A DNA stretch of 64,000 nt from positions 1 through 64,000 of the forward strand of contig JAEVYS010000093.1 in NCBI GenBank assembly GCA_023392635.1. Reading direction: 5' to 3'. Made by a program: the position numbers and the translations under genes. The stretch is from Actinomycetes bacterium (GTDB taxonomy: Bacteria > Actinomycetota > Actinomycetes > Propionibacteriales > Propionibacteriaceae). Shown piece by piece: positions 51,211 through 59,964 of this stretch (positions are counted from its first letter, which is position 1; each line of letters begins with the position of its first letter). The notes beneath the pieces were generated by a model that saw only the letters and a list, made by a program, of their open reading frames with translations, had not been told where the DNA came from and did not search any database.

Positions 51211-51216
51211 ATGCTA
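51211..51216 (-). promoter_or_regulatory. -10 element (TAGCAT) of TIR-GDPD gene
   Basis: TAGCAT on the minus strand, 34 bases upstream of the GTG at 51176, leaving a leader of about 28 bases that contains AGGAAGGGG. This is a conventional leader and supports the 51176 start. Confidence 0.5.
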
Positions 51217-51286
51217 GGCCGCGGCGCCCGGCACGGGCAGCAGCCGAAGGGGTGGCAATCTTCGCCTGCACGGCCGCCGTCCGGCG

Positions 51287-51292
51287 TACAGT
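51287..51292 (+). promoter_or_regulatory. -10 element (TACAGT), leaderless start of cytidylate kinase-like gene
   Basis: TACAGT, 7 bases, then the GTG at 51300. Divergent from the TIR-GDPD promoter 70 bases away. Confidence 0.6.
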
Positions 51293-51299
51293 GCGAACT

Positions 51300-51914
51300 G
51301 TGAACCGGTCCATCGTGATCAATCGCGAGTACGGCAGTGGGGGCCGCGAGATCGGCCGCTTGATCAGCGAACGCACCGGAATGCCGTTCTACGACACGCG
51401 GATCCTGCAGGAGGCGGCGGCCCGCAAGGGACTGCCCCAGGACCTCCTGGAGAGCTTCGACGAGCGGATCGCCACCGGCCAGTTCTTCGACCTCTCCCTG
51501 CTGGGTGGGACGGATCCGGAGACGTCCACGCTGCCGTTCCGCATGTACGCGGCGGTCGCAGAGGTGATCACGGAAGCGGCACGAGTGGCACCGGGCGTCT
51601 TCATCGGGCGCTGCGCCGACCGGATCCTGCGCGAGGCGGGACTGCGCTTCCGCAACGTCTTCGTCTACAGCACCGACCTCGAAGCGAAGATCGCGCGTGC
51701 CGTGGCGGAGGACGGCGTGCCGCGGCGGGATGCCGAACGCCACATTGCGAGGATGGACAAGACCCGCAGCCGCTACCAGCAGTTCTTCACCAACACCCAC
51801 TTCGGCGACTACCGCGAGTACGACCTGTGCCTGAACAGCGGACGCCTCGGGTACGAGGCGTGCGCGGACCTCATCCTCACGGCCGCCGGCGCGCCGGGCC
51901 CGGTCCGGCACTGA
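51300..51914 (+). CDS. Cytidylate kinase-like family protein
   Basis: 204 residues of the Cytidylate_kin2 family. The start reads IVINREYGSGGREIGRLISERTGMPFYD, as in this family, which has SGG rather than a full GXXXXGK P-loop. Later blocks are FIGRCADRIL, VFVYSTDLEAKIAR and a YDLCLNSGRLGYEACADLI tail. The phosphoryl acceptor is unproven. GTG at 51300. It borders the TIR-GDPD gene divergently, so it may or may not be functionally linked. Confidence 0.87.
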   Translation: MNRSIVINREYGSGGREIGRLISERTGMPFYDTRILQEAAARKGLPQDLLESFDERIATGQFFDLSLLGGTDPETSTLPFRMYAAVAEVITEAARVAPGVFIGRCADRILREAGLRFRNVFVYSTDLEAKIARAVAEDGVPRRDAERHIARMDKTRSRYQQFFTNTHFGDYREYDLCLNSGRLGYEACADLILTAAGAPGPVRH

Positions 51915-51933
51915 CACCGAGGAAGGAAACCCG

Positions 51934-52410
51934 ATGGAGATCACTGACAACGGCCCCCGGCCCAACGTCTTCGACCTGGAGGCGGCCACGGTCGGGAACA
52001 CCAACTACCGGACCGTGGCATGGACCGGGGTGTACCTGCAGGTCACGCTGATGTCGATCCCGCCGGGTTCCTCCATCGGTCTGGAGGTGCATCCGGAGAC
52101 CGACCAGTTCATCCGGCTGGACGCCGGCAGCGGCCGGGCGATGATGGGGCCTTCGCGGGAGAACCTCGACTTCCAGCGGGACGTCACCGACGGCTGGAGC
52201 GTCCAGGTGCCGGCCGGCACCTGGCACGACATCGTCAACACCGGTGAGGACGACCTGCGGCTCTACGTCGTCTACGCCCCGGTGCACCACGCGCCGGGGA
52301 TCGTACAGGCCACGTCGGCGGACGCCGAGCGCGACGAGGAGTCCGGCAAGGACGAGCCGCCGCCGTGGTCGGTGCAACCGCCCCAGCAGGAGCCCGACCA
52401 GAAGGCGTGA
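51934..52410 (+). CDS. Cupin domain protein
   Basis: 158 residues with one cupin barrel: MSIPPGSSIGLEVHPETDQFIRLDAGSGR (motif 1, with His and Glu metal ligands) and VPAGTWHDIVNTGEDDLRLYVVYAPVHH (motif 2). The C-terminal 30 residues are acidic and proline-rich. An isomerase or metal-binding role is possible; no substrate. ATG at 51934 with AGGAAGG upstream; follows the kinase-like gene by 19 bases. Confidence 0.83.
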   Translation: MEITDNGPRPNVFDLEAATVGNTNYRTVAWTGVYLQVTLMSIPPGSSIGLEVHPETDQFIRLDAGSGRAMMGPSRENLDFQRDVTDGWSVQVPAGTWHDIVNTGEDDLRLYVVYAPVHHAPGIVQATSADAERDEESGKDEPPPWSVQPPQQEPDQKA

Positions 52411-52455
52411 CCGGTCCCGCGTTTCACCCGGGGGAGGTTCGGGCAAGGGTCGGGC

Positions 52456-52935
52456 ATGAACGATCAGCGAAACGACCTCGACAAGCTGCGCGACCTCGTC
52501 GACACCGACGACATCGTCATGCTCACCACGGTGGGCTCCGACGGTGAGCTCGAGGCGCGCCCCATGTCGGTGCAGGACTTCGACGAACAGGGCAGGATCT
52601 GGTTCTTCACCGAGTACGAGGCGCCCAAGGCCGAGCAGCTCCAGCGCGACGCGCGCGCCCTCGTGACCCTGAGCGGCAAGAACTACGTCTCCATCCAGGG
52701 CACCGGCTCGGTCGTGCGCGACCCTGCGCGGCAGCGCGAATTGTGGAACAAGGCCGCTGAGGCCTGGCTGCAGTGCGAGCCCACGGACCCGAAGGTGGCG
52801 TTGCTCGTCGTGGACGCGCACGGCGCCCAGTACTGGGAGACGCCGGGCATAGCCGCGGGCCTGATCGGCGTCGCGGTGGCGGCGGTGAAGGGCGACCGGC
52901 CCGACATCGGCACGAACGAGTCGGTCGACCTCTGA
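52456..52935 (+). CDS. Pyridoxamine 5'-phosphate oxidase-like flavoprotein
   Basis: 159 residues of the split-barrel flavin-binding family close to the general stress protein 26 group: IVMLTTVGSDGELEARPMSVQDFDEQGRIWFFT, then a LVTLSGKNYVSIQGTGSVVRDP block. FMN or F420 is the likely cofactor; substrate unknown. Last gene of kinase-like, cupin, oxidase. Its stop is one base from the next convergent gene. Confidence 0.85.
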   Translation: MNDQRNDLDKLRDLVDTDDIVMLTTVGSDGELEARPMSVQDFDEQGRIWFFTEYEAPKAEQLQRDARALVTLSGKNYVSIQGTGSVVRDPARQRELWNKAAEAWLQCEPTDPKVALLVVDAHGAQYWETPGIAAGLIGVAVAAVKGDRPDIGTNESVDL

Positions 52936-52936
52936 C

Positions 52937-54931
52937 CTAGCCCGCCGTCAACACCACCATCGTCCCAGGCATCACCCAGACCGTCCGGGTCGTCGGCGCC
53001 GAGCGGTCCGACACGAGGTGCCCCCGCCGGTCGAAGACCGACACCCGGGACGCGGTTGCCGCGCGGTACAGCTCTGGTCGGGACGACACCGAGTAGAGCA
53101 GGGTGACTCTCTTCGCGCCCTCGAACGTCGCTGTCGAGAGAACGGGACGCAGCAGGACACCGTCCAGCTTCGTCGTGCCCCGGCCCGCCGTCACCCCGAG
53201 CGGGGATCCCGGCGCGACGGTACGTGGCAGCAGTTGCGGTAGCAGGGCGCCGGGAACGGCGGTGATGCCCTGCCTTCCGACCGTGCTGCTGAGGGTCCCC
53301 AGGGCGGTCGCGCCCTGCGTCCAGCGCGTGCGGGTCGCCGTGGCATCGCTGTGCCACAGCACCGGCTCGGCGAGCGCACGACCACGGACGCTGCCCGGGG
53401 CCAGCGCCGCCGTCTGGCCGGCGGCGAGGCGGAGGTACGCGCCGCCGCTCCAGGCGGACTCCCCCGTCCACGCCGATTCAGGGGTGACGACCGTGCCCGT
53501 GGTGTGGGCCGAGTCCTCCGCCTCGACCATCCGCAGCCCGTCGCGGGACGCGACGGAGGTCAGGCCGGTGGCCAGGCTGCGCAGCGAGGGGTGCGCGTCG
53601 AGGGCGAGCATGGTCAGCAGCCCGTGGATCGTCGACTCGGCCCCGCTGTTGCGGTTGATCCGGCCGTCGGCCTCGAGCCCGTCGAAGGTGACGCCGGTCG
53701 CGGGCGAGTACATCGGGGTTCCGGCCCGGTTCGCCCCGAAGAACCAGGACGCGTTGAGCGCCGCCAGCACCCCGGCGGCATCGGTGCCCGTCGTGTCGGC
53801 CACGGCGACCAGCGACTGCACGCGCGAGTCGACCCCGTAGGCGATCTGCACACGATCCGTCGGCGCCGGCTGCCAGCCGTTGTCCGCGCCCCCACTGGTG
53901 AGAAGCGTGGGGTCGAAGCTCAGCGCCTCTGCCACGGCGGGCTGGGCCACCGACCGCTTTCCGAGCGCCGCGGACGCACGGGCGAGCGCCGCGCCGGTCT
54001 GCGAGGCCCACGCGTGCCACAGCGAGATGGACTGCGTCCACGGCAGGATCGCGCCGTACGGCCACCGCCGGCGATCACCGGCGGCCTGGTCGGCGATGCC
54101 CTCCGCGAAGCGCGTGAGCGTGCGTCGTGCGGTGGCGTCGCCCGGGGCGGCGGAGGTGTAGGCCGCGAGCCCCAGCACCGCCTCGGCGGTGGCGTCCGCC
54201 CCGTCGACGATCAACCAGGCGGGGACCCGACGCCCGTCCGCGATGTCGTAGGAGTGGTACCGGGACAGCACGTCACGATTCAGGGCGCCGATCGAGAGTG
54301 CGAGGCGCTTCTTGAGGAAGGCTGCGAAGGCGGGGTCGGAGCGGCGGAACGCTGCGTACCCCTCACCGAACGCCCACAGGCTCCGGGCCTGCCAGTAGCT
54401 GGGCCCCGAGTCGGAGGGGTCGGGCAGTTCGACCGGTTCGGCGCTCGGGTTCAGGGTTCCGTCCGACTGGATCCACAACACACTGCGGCCGCGATTGGCC
54501 CCGGTGGTGGTCTGCAGGTAGGCGACCGACCGCAGCAGCTGATAGGCCTTGGTGCGGCTGCCGGTGCTCCCGGTCTGGCGCCAGTGACGCAGGTACACCA
54601 CCGCAGCGCGGGAGATGTCGTCGGCGTTGAACGCACCCTGCGAGTAGTGCCCCGTGGCGGCGTCGTAGGAGCCGCCACCGACGCGGGCGAACGTCCCGCC
54701 GTCGCGGGCGTCGGCATAGGTCCACGGCATCTGGAGCACGGGCTCCTCGTGGAGCCGGTAGGTGTCGTGGCCCCTGACCGGGGCGGGGCGCACATCGTCG
54801 AGCAGGAAGTCCAGGTGGCCCAGGTTGGTCAGGGTGGCCGGACGGGCCTCCGCGGTCGGGGCGACCGTGACCCCGGCAAGGGCGAGGGAACCGGCGGTCA
54901 GCAGGGCGAGGAGGATACGGGAACGGTGCAT
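52937..54931 (-). CDS. Secreted (alpha/alpha)-toroid-like protein of the glycan operon
   Basis: 664 residues. Sec signal peptide (RILLALLTAGSLALAGVTVAPTAEA). Residues about 40-470 are helical repeats with aromatic/acidic clusters as in (alpha/alpha)6 glycosidases and lyases. The rest resembles a CBM35-type carbohydrate module (VEAEDSAHTTGT..., WSGGAYLRLAAGQ). No family name could be fixed. It is the last gene of the operon, 3 bases after the GH130 stop, so it probably acts on the glycan that the transporter imports. ATG at 54931. Confidence 0.6.
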   Translation of the reverse strand: MHRSRILLALLTAGSLALAGVTVAPTAEARPATLTNLGHLDFLLDDVRPAPVRGHDTYRLHEEPVLQMPWTYADARDGGTFARVGGGSYDAATGHYSQGAFNADDISRAAVVYLRHWRQTGSTGSRTKAYQLLRSVAYLQTTTGANRGRSVLWIQSDGTLNPSAEPVELPDPSDSGPSYWQARSLWAFGEGYAAFRRSDPAFAAFLKKRLALSIGALNRDVLSRYHSYDIADGRRVPAWLIVDGADATAEAVLGLAAYTSAAPGDATARRTLTRFAEGIADQAAGDRRRWPYGAILPWTQSISLWHAWASQTGAALARASAALGKRSVAQPAVAEALSFDPTLLTSGGADNGWQPAPTDRVQIAYGVDSRVQSLVAVADTTGTDAAGVLAALNASWFFGANRAGTPMYSPATGVTFDGLEADGRINRNSGAESTIHGLLTMLALDAHPSLRSLATGLTSVASRDGLRMVEAEDSAHTTGTVVTPESAWTGESAWSGGAYLRLAAGQTAALAPGSVRGRALAEPVLWHSDATATRTRWTQGATALGTLSSTVGRQGITAVPGALLPQLLPRTVAPGSPLGVTAGRGTTKLDGVLLRPVLSTATFEGAKRVTLLYSVSSRPELYRAATASRVSVFDRRGHLVSDRSAPTTRTVWVMPGTMVVLTAG

Positions 54932-54934
54932 TGG

Positions 54935-56008
54935 TCAGCTCCTGGTCAGTCGTGCGACCCCGATGCAGGAGTCGGCCATGCCGTAGAACACGAAGTGCTG
55001 CCCCTCGACCTCGGCGATCGCGGTCGGGAACACCACATTGGGCACGATTCCCGAGCGTTCCTCCTCGGTCTCGGCCTGAAGGAGGGGCTCGGTGGAGCGG
55101 GCGACCACCCGCCAGGGCTCCGCCCCGTCCAGGATCATTCCGCCGGCGGCGTAATTGACGTGTTGCTGCTGGTCGGTGCCGGGGTCGAGCCGTCCGGTCA
55201 CGCCGTGGTGCAGGACCAGCCAGCCCTCCTTCACGCGCAGGGGCGGCGTTCCGCCGCCGATCTTCAGCTGCTCCCACGGGTACCGGGGACCGGCGAGGTA
55301 GCGATGGCCGCGCCACACCGTGAGCGCCCGGAGGTCCCGTGCCACCTCCGCCACCGGGATGAAGCTGATCCACATCGACTCCCGATGGTCGCTTCCGGCC
55401 GGCGGCGCGTCGCCGGGCGCGTCGCCCACGCTCGCCGTGGCGGGGTTGAGCACGCCCATCGGTCGGTGCAGGACGGCGAAGCTCGGCTCCCCGTCCGGGG
55501 ACGTCACCGGTTCGGGGAAGAACAGGGTGTCCTTGTTGTGGAACAGGTTGAGATCCACCTCGGCCTCCGCCTCCCAGCGGTACACCACCGGGCCGAGGCG
55601 GCGCCACGTCCGCAGGTCCTCGGAGACGGCCAGGGCCGTGCGTGGGCCCGCCGGGCCGTAGGCGACGTACGTCATGACGTGCAGGCCGAGGGAGGGCAGC
55701 CAGGTCGTCCGCGGGTCCTCCACGCCGGCGTTGTCGGGTCCCCGCTCCCACGTCGTCTCCGGCTCGAGGACGACGCCCAGCCGGGTGACTCCCACCGGAC
55801 GGACGCCGTCGAGTTCCACGCGCGCCAGGCCGACCCGGGACACGTTGCCCGCCGCCACGAGCCTCGGGAGGAGGAACAGCTGCTGCCCGCTCCATCCGGC
55901 GGCCGGGTTGAGCACACCCTCCGCCTCGTTCGGCTCGCTCGGGTCGGGACGCATGAGCACGCCCTCGCGCTCGAGCCGGTACGGGAAGCTGCCGGCGTCC
56001 ATGCTCAT
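54935..56008 (-). CDS. GH130 family glycoside phosphorylase/hydrolase
   Basis: 357 residues of the GH130 five-bladed propeller, which in characterised members cleaves beta-1,4- or beta-1,2-mannosides by phosphorolysis or hydrolysis. GVEDPRTTW (about residue 93) is the hallmark, with KDTLFFPEPV, HRPM and a late NVVFPTAIAEVEG block. No signal peptide, so it works on imported sugar in the cytosol. ATG at 56008 overlaps the permease stop (ATGA). Confidence 0.86.
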   Translation of the reverse strand: MSMDAGSFPYRLEREGVLMRPDPSEPNEAEGVLNPAAGWSGQQLFLLPRLVAAGNVSRVGLARVELDGVRPVGVTRLGVVLEPETTWERGPDNAGVEDPRTTWLPSLGLHVMTYVAYGPAGPRTALAVSEDLRTWRRLGPVVYRWEAEAEVDLNLFHNKDTLFFPEPVTSPDGEPSFAVLHRPMGVLNPATASVGDAPGDAPPAGSDHRESMWISFIPVAEVARDLRALTVWRGHRYLAGPRYPWEQLKIGGGTPPLRVKEGWLVLHHGVTGRLDPGTDQQQHVNYAAGGMILDGAEPWRVVARSTEPLLQAETEEERSGIVPNVVFPTAIAEVEGQHFVFYGMADSCIGVARLTRS

Positions 56009-56853
56009 CCCTTCACACCGCTGCCGAGGTCACTGGAAACGAACTGCCGCTGGAAGACCACGAACAGCACGACCACGGGGGCGGCCAGCACCACCGCGCC
56101 GGCCAGCAGGACGCCGAACGGGTTCGCCTGCGAGTTGGCCACGTTTGCGATGTAGTTGGCGAGCGAGACGGCCAGCGGCTGCATGTCCGCGCGCTTGGTG
56201 ACCAGGAATGGCCACAGGAACTCGTTCCACGGCCCGATGAACACGATCAGGATCACCGTCACCAGCGCCGGACGCACCAGCGGCAGCGCCACTCGGGTGA
56301 GCAGCTGGAGCTCCGAGGCGCCGTCGATCCGGGCCGCCTCGAAGATCGAGCGCGGCAGCTGCAGGAAGTACTGGCGGAAGATGATCACCGCGGTGGAGTT
56401 GATGAGGAACGGCAGGATCATGCCGAGGTAGTTGTCAGCCAGCCCGTAGTCCCGGGCGATCATCACGTAGAGGGGCACCATCAGCAGCTGGAAGGGCACC
56501 ACCTGTACCAGCAGCGCCAGGGCGAACACCGCGCCGCGACCGCGCCACTCCAGCACCGCGAGTGCGTAGCCGGCGATCGTGCCGAAGAGGATCGTCCCGA
56601 CGAGCACACCGGCGGTGAAGATCCCGGAGTTGAGGATGCCCTGCACCAGGTTCACCCGCTCGTTGATCGTCGCGAAGTTCTGCAGCGTGAGGTTCGACGG
56701 GTTCGGGAAGGCGCCGGCGAGGCTCTGGTCGGGCTCGCGCTGCAGCGCTCCGACCACCATGTAGTAGAACGGGAAGAGGAACAGGACGGCGCCGGCACCG
56801 AGCACGATCCCGCGCACGACAACACCCTCGCCCCGCGCGTTGCGTCTGGCCAT
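56005..56853 (-). CDS. Carbohydrate ABC transporter permease (second)
   Basis: 282 residues, six TM segments, of the MalG type. EAA loop: EAARIDGASELQLLTRVALPLVRPALV. ATG at 56853 shares its A with the first permease's stop. It would form the membrane channel with the permease at 56853-57794; the ATPase is not encoded here, as is usual where a shared MsiK-type ATPase is used. Confidence 0.92.
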   Translation of the reverse strand: MARRNARGEGVVVRGIVLGAGAVLFLFPFYYMVVGALQREPDQSLAGAFPNPSNLTLQNFATINERVNLVQGILNSGIFTAGVLVGTILFGTIAGYALAVLEWRGRGAVFALALLVQVVPFQLLMVPLYVMIARDYGLADNYLGMILPFLINSTAVIIFRQYFLQLPRSIFEAARIDGASELQLLTRVALPLVRPALVTVILIVFIGPWNEFLWPFLVTKRADMQPLAVSLANYIANVANSQANPFGVLLAGAVVLAAPVVVLFVVFQRQFVSSDLGSGVKG

Positions 56854-57794
56854 CAGTCACGCTCCCGTCCGTACCGGTTCTGCAGGAATGCGAGGATCAG
56901 CGTGAACACCACGAGGATCACGCCGATCGCCGCGGCGTAGCCGGGCTTGCCCTGCTGGATGCCCTGCTGGTACATCACCAGCACCGGGGAGGACGAGGCG
57001 CCGTTCGGCCCGCCGCCGCCGGTGAGCAGGTACGGCTCGGTGAAGAGGTTCGCCCCGGTGACCGTCGACAGGAGCAGCACCAGCACCGTGGCGGCGCGGA
57101 CGCCCGGGACGGTGACGTTCCAGAACTGCTGCCACCGGGAGGCGCCGTCCGTGGCGGCCGCCTCATACAGCTCCGAGCCGACGTTCTGGAGCGCAGCGAG
57201 GTAGAGCAGGATGTAGAAGCCGAGCTGCTTCCAGGTGACGAACAGCGCGATGCTGGGCATGGCCAGCCGCTCGTTCACCAGCCAGGACGGGTCCGGCGCC
57301 AGCGGCCCGATCAGGTGGTTCACCAGGCCGTCGCCGCTGAACAGGACCAGCCACACCCCCACCAGCGCGACGCTGGCGGTGAGGTAGGGCAGGTAGAACG
57401 ACACCCGGAGGAACGCCTTCGCGTGCACCACCCGGTTCAGCAGCGTCGCCAGCACCAGGGACAGCACGACGGTGAGGGGAACGTTGATCACGAGGAAGAC
57501 CAGCAGATTGCCGAAGGACCGGAGCACGGCCGGGTCCGTGAGCGCCCTGGTGTAGTTCCGCATGCCGAGGAAGGGGCGGTTGACGCTGACCCCCGGCGCG
57601 GTGAAGAAGTAGTCGTGGAGGGACATGTAGACGGCGAATCCGAGCGGGTAGGCGAAGATCACCGCCACGAACACGATGTACGGGGCGCTGAACAGCCAGC
57701 CGAGGAGCCCCTGGCGGGCACGATTCTGTCGCTGTGCGGACCCCCGTGCGGGGGTGTCCGTCGCGCCCGGGGCCGGTGAGGTGAGGGTCGCCAT
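56853..57794 (-). CDS. Carbohydrate ABC transporter permease (first)
   Basis: 313 residues, six TM segments, of the MalF type, with an N-terminal cytoplasmic tail. The EAA loop is ELYEAAATDGASRWQQFWNVTVPGVRAAT. ATG at 57794, 11 bases after the binding-protein stop (57806). Pairs with the next permease. Confidence 0.92.
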   Translation of the reverse strand: MATLTSPAPGATDTPARGSAQRQNRARQGLLGWLFSAPYIVFVAVIFAYPLGFAVYMSLHDYFFTAPGVSVNRPFLGMRNYTRALTDPAVLRSFGNLLVFLVINVPLTVVLSLVLATLLNRVVHAKAFLRVSFYLPYLTASVALVGVWLVLFSGDGLVNHLIGPLAPDPSWLVNERLAMPSIALFVTWKQLGFYILLYLAALQNVGSELYEAAATDGASRWQQFWNVTVPGVRAATVLVLLLSTVTGANLFTEPYLLTGGGGPNGASSSPVLVMYQQGIQQGKPGYAAAIGVILVVFTLILAFLQNRYGRERD

Positions 57795-57805
57795 GGTGGC
57801 CGGTC

Positions 57806-59098
57806 CTAGCCGGCGATCACGCCGTTGACCTTGTCGGCGGCGTCGTTGAGCGCCTGCTGCAGGTCACCCTCGCCACTGATGACGGCTTTCGTCCACGCGT
57901 CGCGGAAGGTTTGCAGGACCTCCACGGTGTGCGGGCCGCCCGGCACCTCGATGACGCGTGACGACTGGTCACCGAACTGGGTGTACGCCGGGTTCTTGGT
58001 GAAGAAGTCGGGATAGGCCTGCTGCAGGTTCTGGCGCAGCGGCATCTGACCGGTCTGGTCGAGGAGCTTGCCGTCCTGCTCCTGGCTGGTCGCGAACTTC
58101 AGGACGTCCCACGCGGTCCCCTGGTTCTTGCAGGCTGTGTAGAGGCCGATGTTCTTGGCGTCGCTGAAGGTGTAGATCTGGTCGGCCGGCTTTCCGGTCG
58201 ACGTCGGGATCGGAACCGCGCCCCAGTTCACCTTGCCCTTGTAGACCGCGATCGCCCAGGGTCCGACGATCGCCATCGCGCTGACCTTCGTCGCGAAGGC
58301 ATCGCCCTGCACCGGCTCCTTGCCGGCCAGTCCGTCGGAGTAGATGGTCTTCCAGAAGTTGGCGACGCTCATGCCGGCGGCGTCGTTGAAGGTCGCCTTG
58401 CCGTCGGCCACGATGCCCTTGCCGCCGGACTCTGCTGCGTACATCGGCATGAAGTCGAACTGGCTCTGGAAGAACTCGCTCGTGGGGGCCGGGTAGATGG
58501 CGAACTTGGCCGCACCCGAGGACTTGATCTTGCGAGCGGCCTCCAGGAACTTGTCGTACGTGCTGAGGTCGGGCTTCTCGGGATCGAGACCGGCCTTCTT
58601 GAACAGGTCCTTGTTGTAGAAGATCATCACGGGGTTGGCCTTCCACGGCAGCTGGTAGTAGCCACCGTCCTCGGCCTTGTACTGCCCGGCGGCCGCGCCG
58701 GTGCGGGACTCGATGTAGGAGGCGCCGTCCGGGAAGCTCGCCAGGTTGACCAGCCCGCCCTGCCGCTGGAACTGGCCCACCGCCGACGGGGCGGTGTTGA
58801 ACACCAGGCACGGGGCCGTGCCGGCGGTGATCGCGGCACCGATCACTTCCTCGCTGCTCTTCCCCGCCGGGATCTCCTGGCCCTCGACCTTCTCGTCGGG
58901 GTGCGCTGAATTCCACGCGTCGACCATGGCCTTGCCCCAGGCCACCTCCTGCTCGTTGTTCGAGTACCAGACGGTGATCGGCCCGCGGGCCTGCGGAGCG
59001 GAGCCCTGCGCGCTCGGCCCGGAACCGCCGGAACTGCAGGCGGTCAGGACGAGCCCAACCCCCACGGACGCCGCCAACAGCTTCATCCCAGTGTGCAT
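57806..59098 (-). CDS. Extracellular solute-binding lipoprotein (sugar ABC)
   Basis: 430 residues of the family 1 binding proteins. Lipoprotein signal: ...VGLVLTACSSGG with the lipobox LTAC, so it is anchored on the outer face. Sugar-binding protein body (ITVWYSNNEQEVAWGKAMVDAWN; FNTAPSAVGQF; AMAIVGPWAIAVYKG). First gene of a five-gene glycan operon. ATG at 59098 with GGAG upstream. Mannoside or mannan fragments are the guess from GH130. Confidence 0.92.
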   Translation of the reverse strand: MHTGMKLLAASVGVGLVLTACSSGGSGPSAQGSAPQARGPITVWYSNNEQEVAWGKAMVDAWNSAHPDEKVEGQEIPAGKSSEEVIGAAITAGTAPCLVFNTAPSAVGQFQRQGGLVNLASFPDGASYIESRTGAAAGQYKAEDGGYYQLPWKANPVMIFYNKDLFKKAGLDPEKPDLSTYDKFLEAARKIKSSGAAKFAIYPAPTSEFFQSQFDFMPMYAAESGGKGIVADGKATFNDAAGMSVANFWKTIYSDGLAGKEPVQGDAFATKVSAMAIVGPWAIAVYKGKVNWGAVPIPTSTGKPADQIYTFSDAKNIGLYTACKNQGTAWDVLKFATSQEQDGKLLDQTGQMPLRQNLQQAYPDFFTKNPAYTQFGDQSSRVIEVPGGPHTVEVLQTFRDAWTKAVISGEGDLQQALNDAADKVNGVIAG

Positions 59099-59187
59099 GA
59101 GCTACTCCATCGTTCGTCCCAAGCCGACGACTGGTGGTACCCCCTGGCTGCACGTCCGAACCCGCCAGGCGGACCAGTGCTCCCTGA

Positions 59188-59242
59188 CTAGGCGTTTAGC
59201 TCGACATCGAGATACTTAGCTTTGCCTAGCCTTAACTAGCAA
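59188..59242 (-). promoter_or_regulatory. Promoter/operator region of the glycan operon
   Basis: Minus strand: TTGCTA (59242-59237), 18 bases, TAAGTA (59218-59213), start near 59206. A perfect palindrome CTCGA-ca-TCGAG (59200-59211) covers the start. CTAGGC and GCCTAG (59188-59193, 59224-59229) flank it, and 59216-59234 matches about 15 of 19 positions of a DtxR/IdeR box. On the plus strand, TAAGCT (59260-59265) may be the -10 of the next gene. Confidence 0.4.
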
Positions 59243-59317
59243 TTCTGCTACTCGACCGTTAAGCTGTTGCTGTTTCAACGACGCAGTTCCCCCACAACCC
59301 TTGATCGGAGCATAGAT

Positions 59318-59905
59318 ATGAAGCGCAGTGCACTGGACCGTCTGGTCTCGTGGATCGGGCTGGCACTCGCCGCCGTCCTCCTCGTAGCCGGTGGCCTGCT
59401 GGCCTTCGCGAGTTCGTTCGTCTCGGGGCAGGTCGCCGACCAGCTCTCGGCCCAGAAAATCACCATGCCGGTCGAGGCGGCCTTCAAGAACCTGGCGCCG
59501 GCCGACCAGGACGCCCTGCGTCCGTTCGCGGGCCAGCCGCTCACCACGGGCGCCCAGGCCCAGGCGTTCGCCGACCACTACATCCAGGCGCACATGAACG
59601 CGGCCGGCGGTGGCAGGACCTACGAAGAGGTCAGCGGCGAGTACATCCAGCTGAGCAAGGACACCGCGGCCGACCCGGCCAAGGTCAAGGAGCTCGGCGA
59701 CCTGCGGCAGACCCTGTTCATGGGTAACACGCTGCGCAGCATGCTGCTGACCGCGTACGCCTTCGGCACCATGGGCACCGTGGCCATGATCGCCGCGCTC
59801 GTCTCCTTCGTGGGTGCCGTCGTGCTCGCCGTCCTCGCGTTCCTCGGCCTCCGTCACGCCAAGACGGCCGAGGGCGACGCGCTGGTGACCACCGCGGCGA
59901 AGTGA
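59318..59905 (+). CDS. Conserved two-TM protein (LigA-misnamed family)
   Basis: 195 residues: N-terminal TM (IGLALAAVLLVAGGLLAFASSF), an extracytoplasmic loop of about 110 residues (SAQKITMPVEAAF, YEEVSGEYI), second TM near the end. The start KRSALDRLVSWIGL is typical of actinobacterial proteins that databases often call aromatic ring-opening dioxygenase LigA, without support. No enzyme motif. ATG at 59318 with GGAG in front. Confidence 0.8.
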   Translation: MKRSALDRLVSWIGLALAAVLLVAGGLLAFASSFVSGQVADQLSAQKITMPVEAAFKNLAPADQDALRPFAGQPLTTGAQAQAFADHYIQAHMNAAGGGRTYEEVSGEYIQLSKDTAADPAKVKELGDLRQTLFMGNTLRSMLLTAYAFGTMGTVAMIAALVSFVGAVVLAVLAFLGLRHAKTAEGDALVTTAAK

Positions 59906-59931
59906 CCACAGGCACAGCCGGAACGACACTC

Positions 59932-59964
59932 GGCGGCGGCGGGGACCTGTTCCCCGCCGCCGTC
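59932..59964 (+). terminator. Strong GC hairpin terminator
   Basis: Perfect 10-bp stem GGCGGCGGGG (59935-59944) and CCCCGCCGCC (59952-59961) with a 7-base loop, extended by further pairing outside to about 13 bp, 27 bases after the stop at 59905. No T tail. Confidence 0.7.

Noticed and set aside
47213..52935. A typed anti-phage system (Thoeris, CBASS, Pycsar)
   Set aside because: A TIR domain is present but there is no ThsA, CD-NTase or cyclase; the cytidylate-kinase-like gene is not a nucleotide cyclase.
53351..56155. 934-residue open frame opposite the secreted toroid protein and GH130 gene
   Set aside because: Runs across two real operon genes and their 3-base junction; the translation is composition-driven.
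59318..59905. Aromatic ring-opening dioxygenase LigA
   Set aside because: The databank name often attached to this two-TM family has no support in the sequence: no metal ligands or dioxygenase fold visible.
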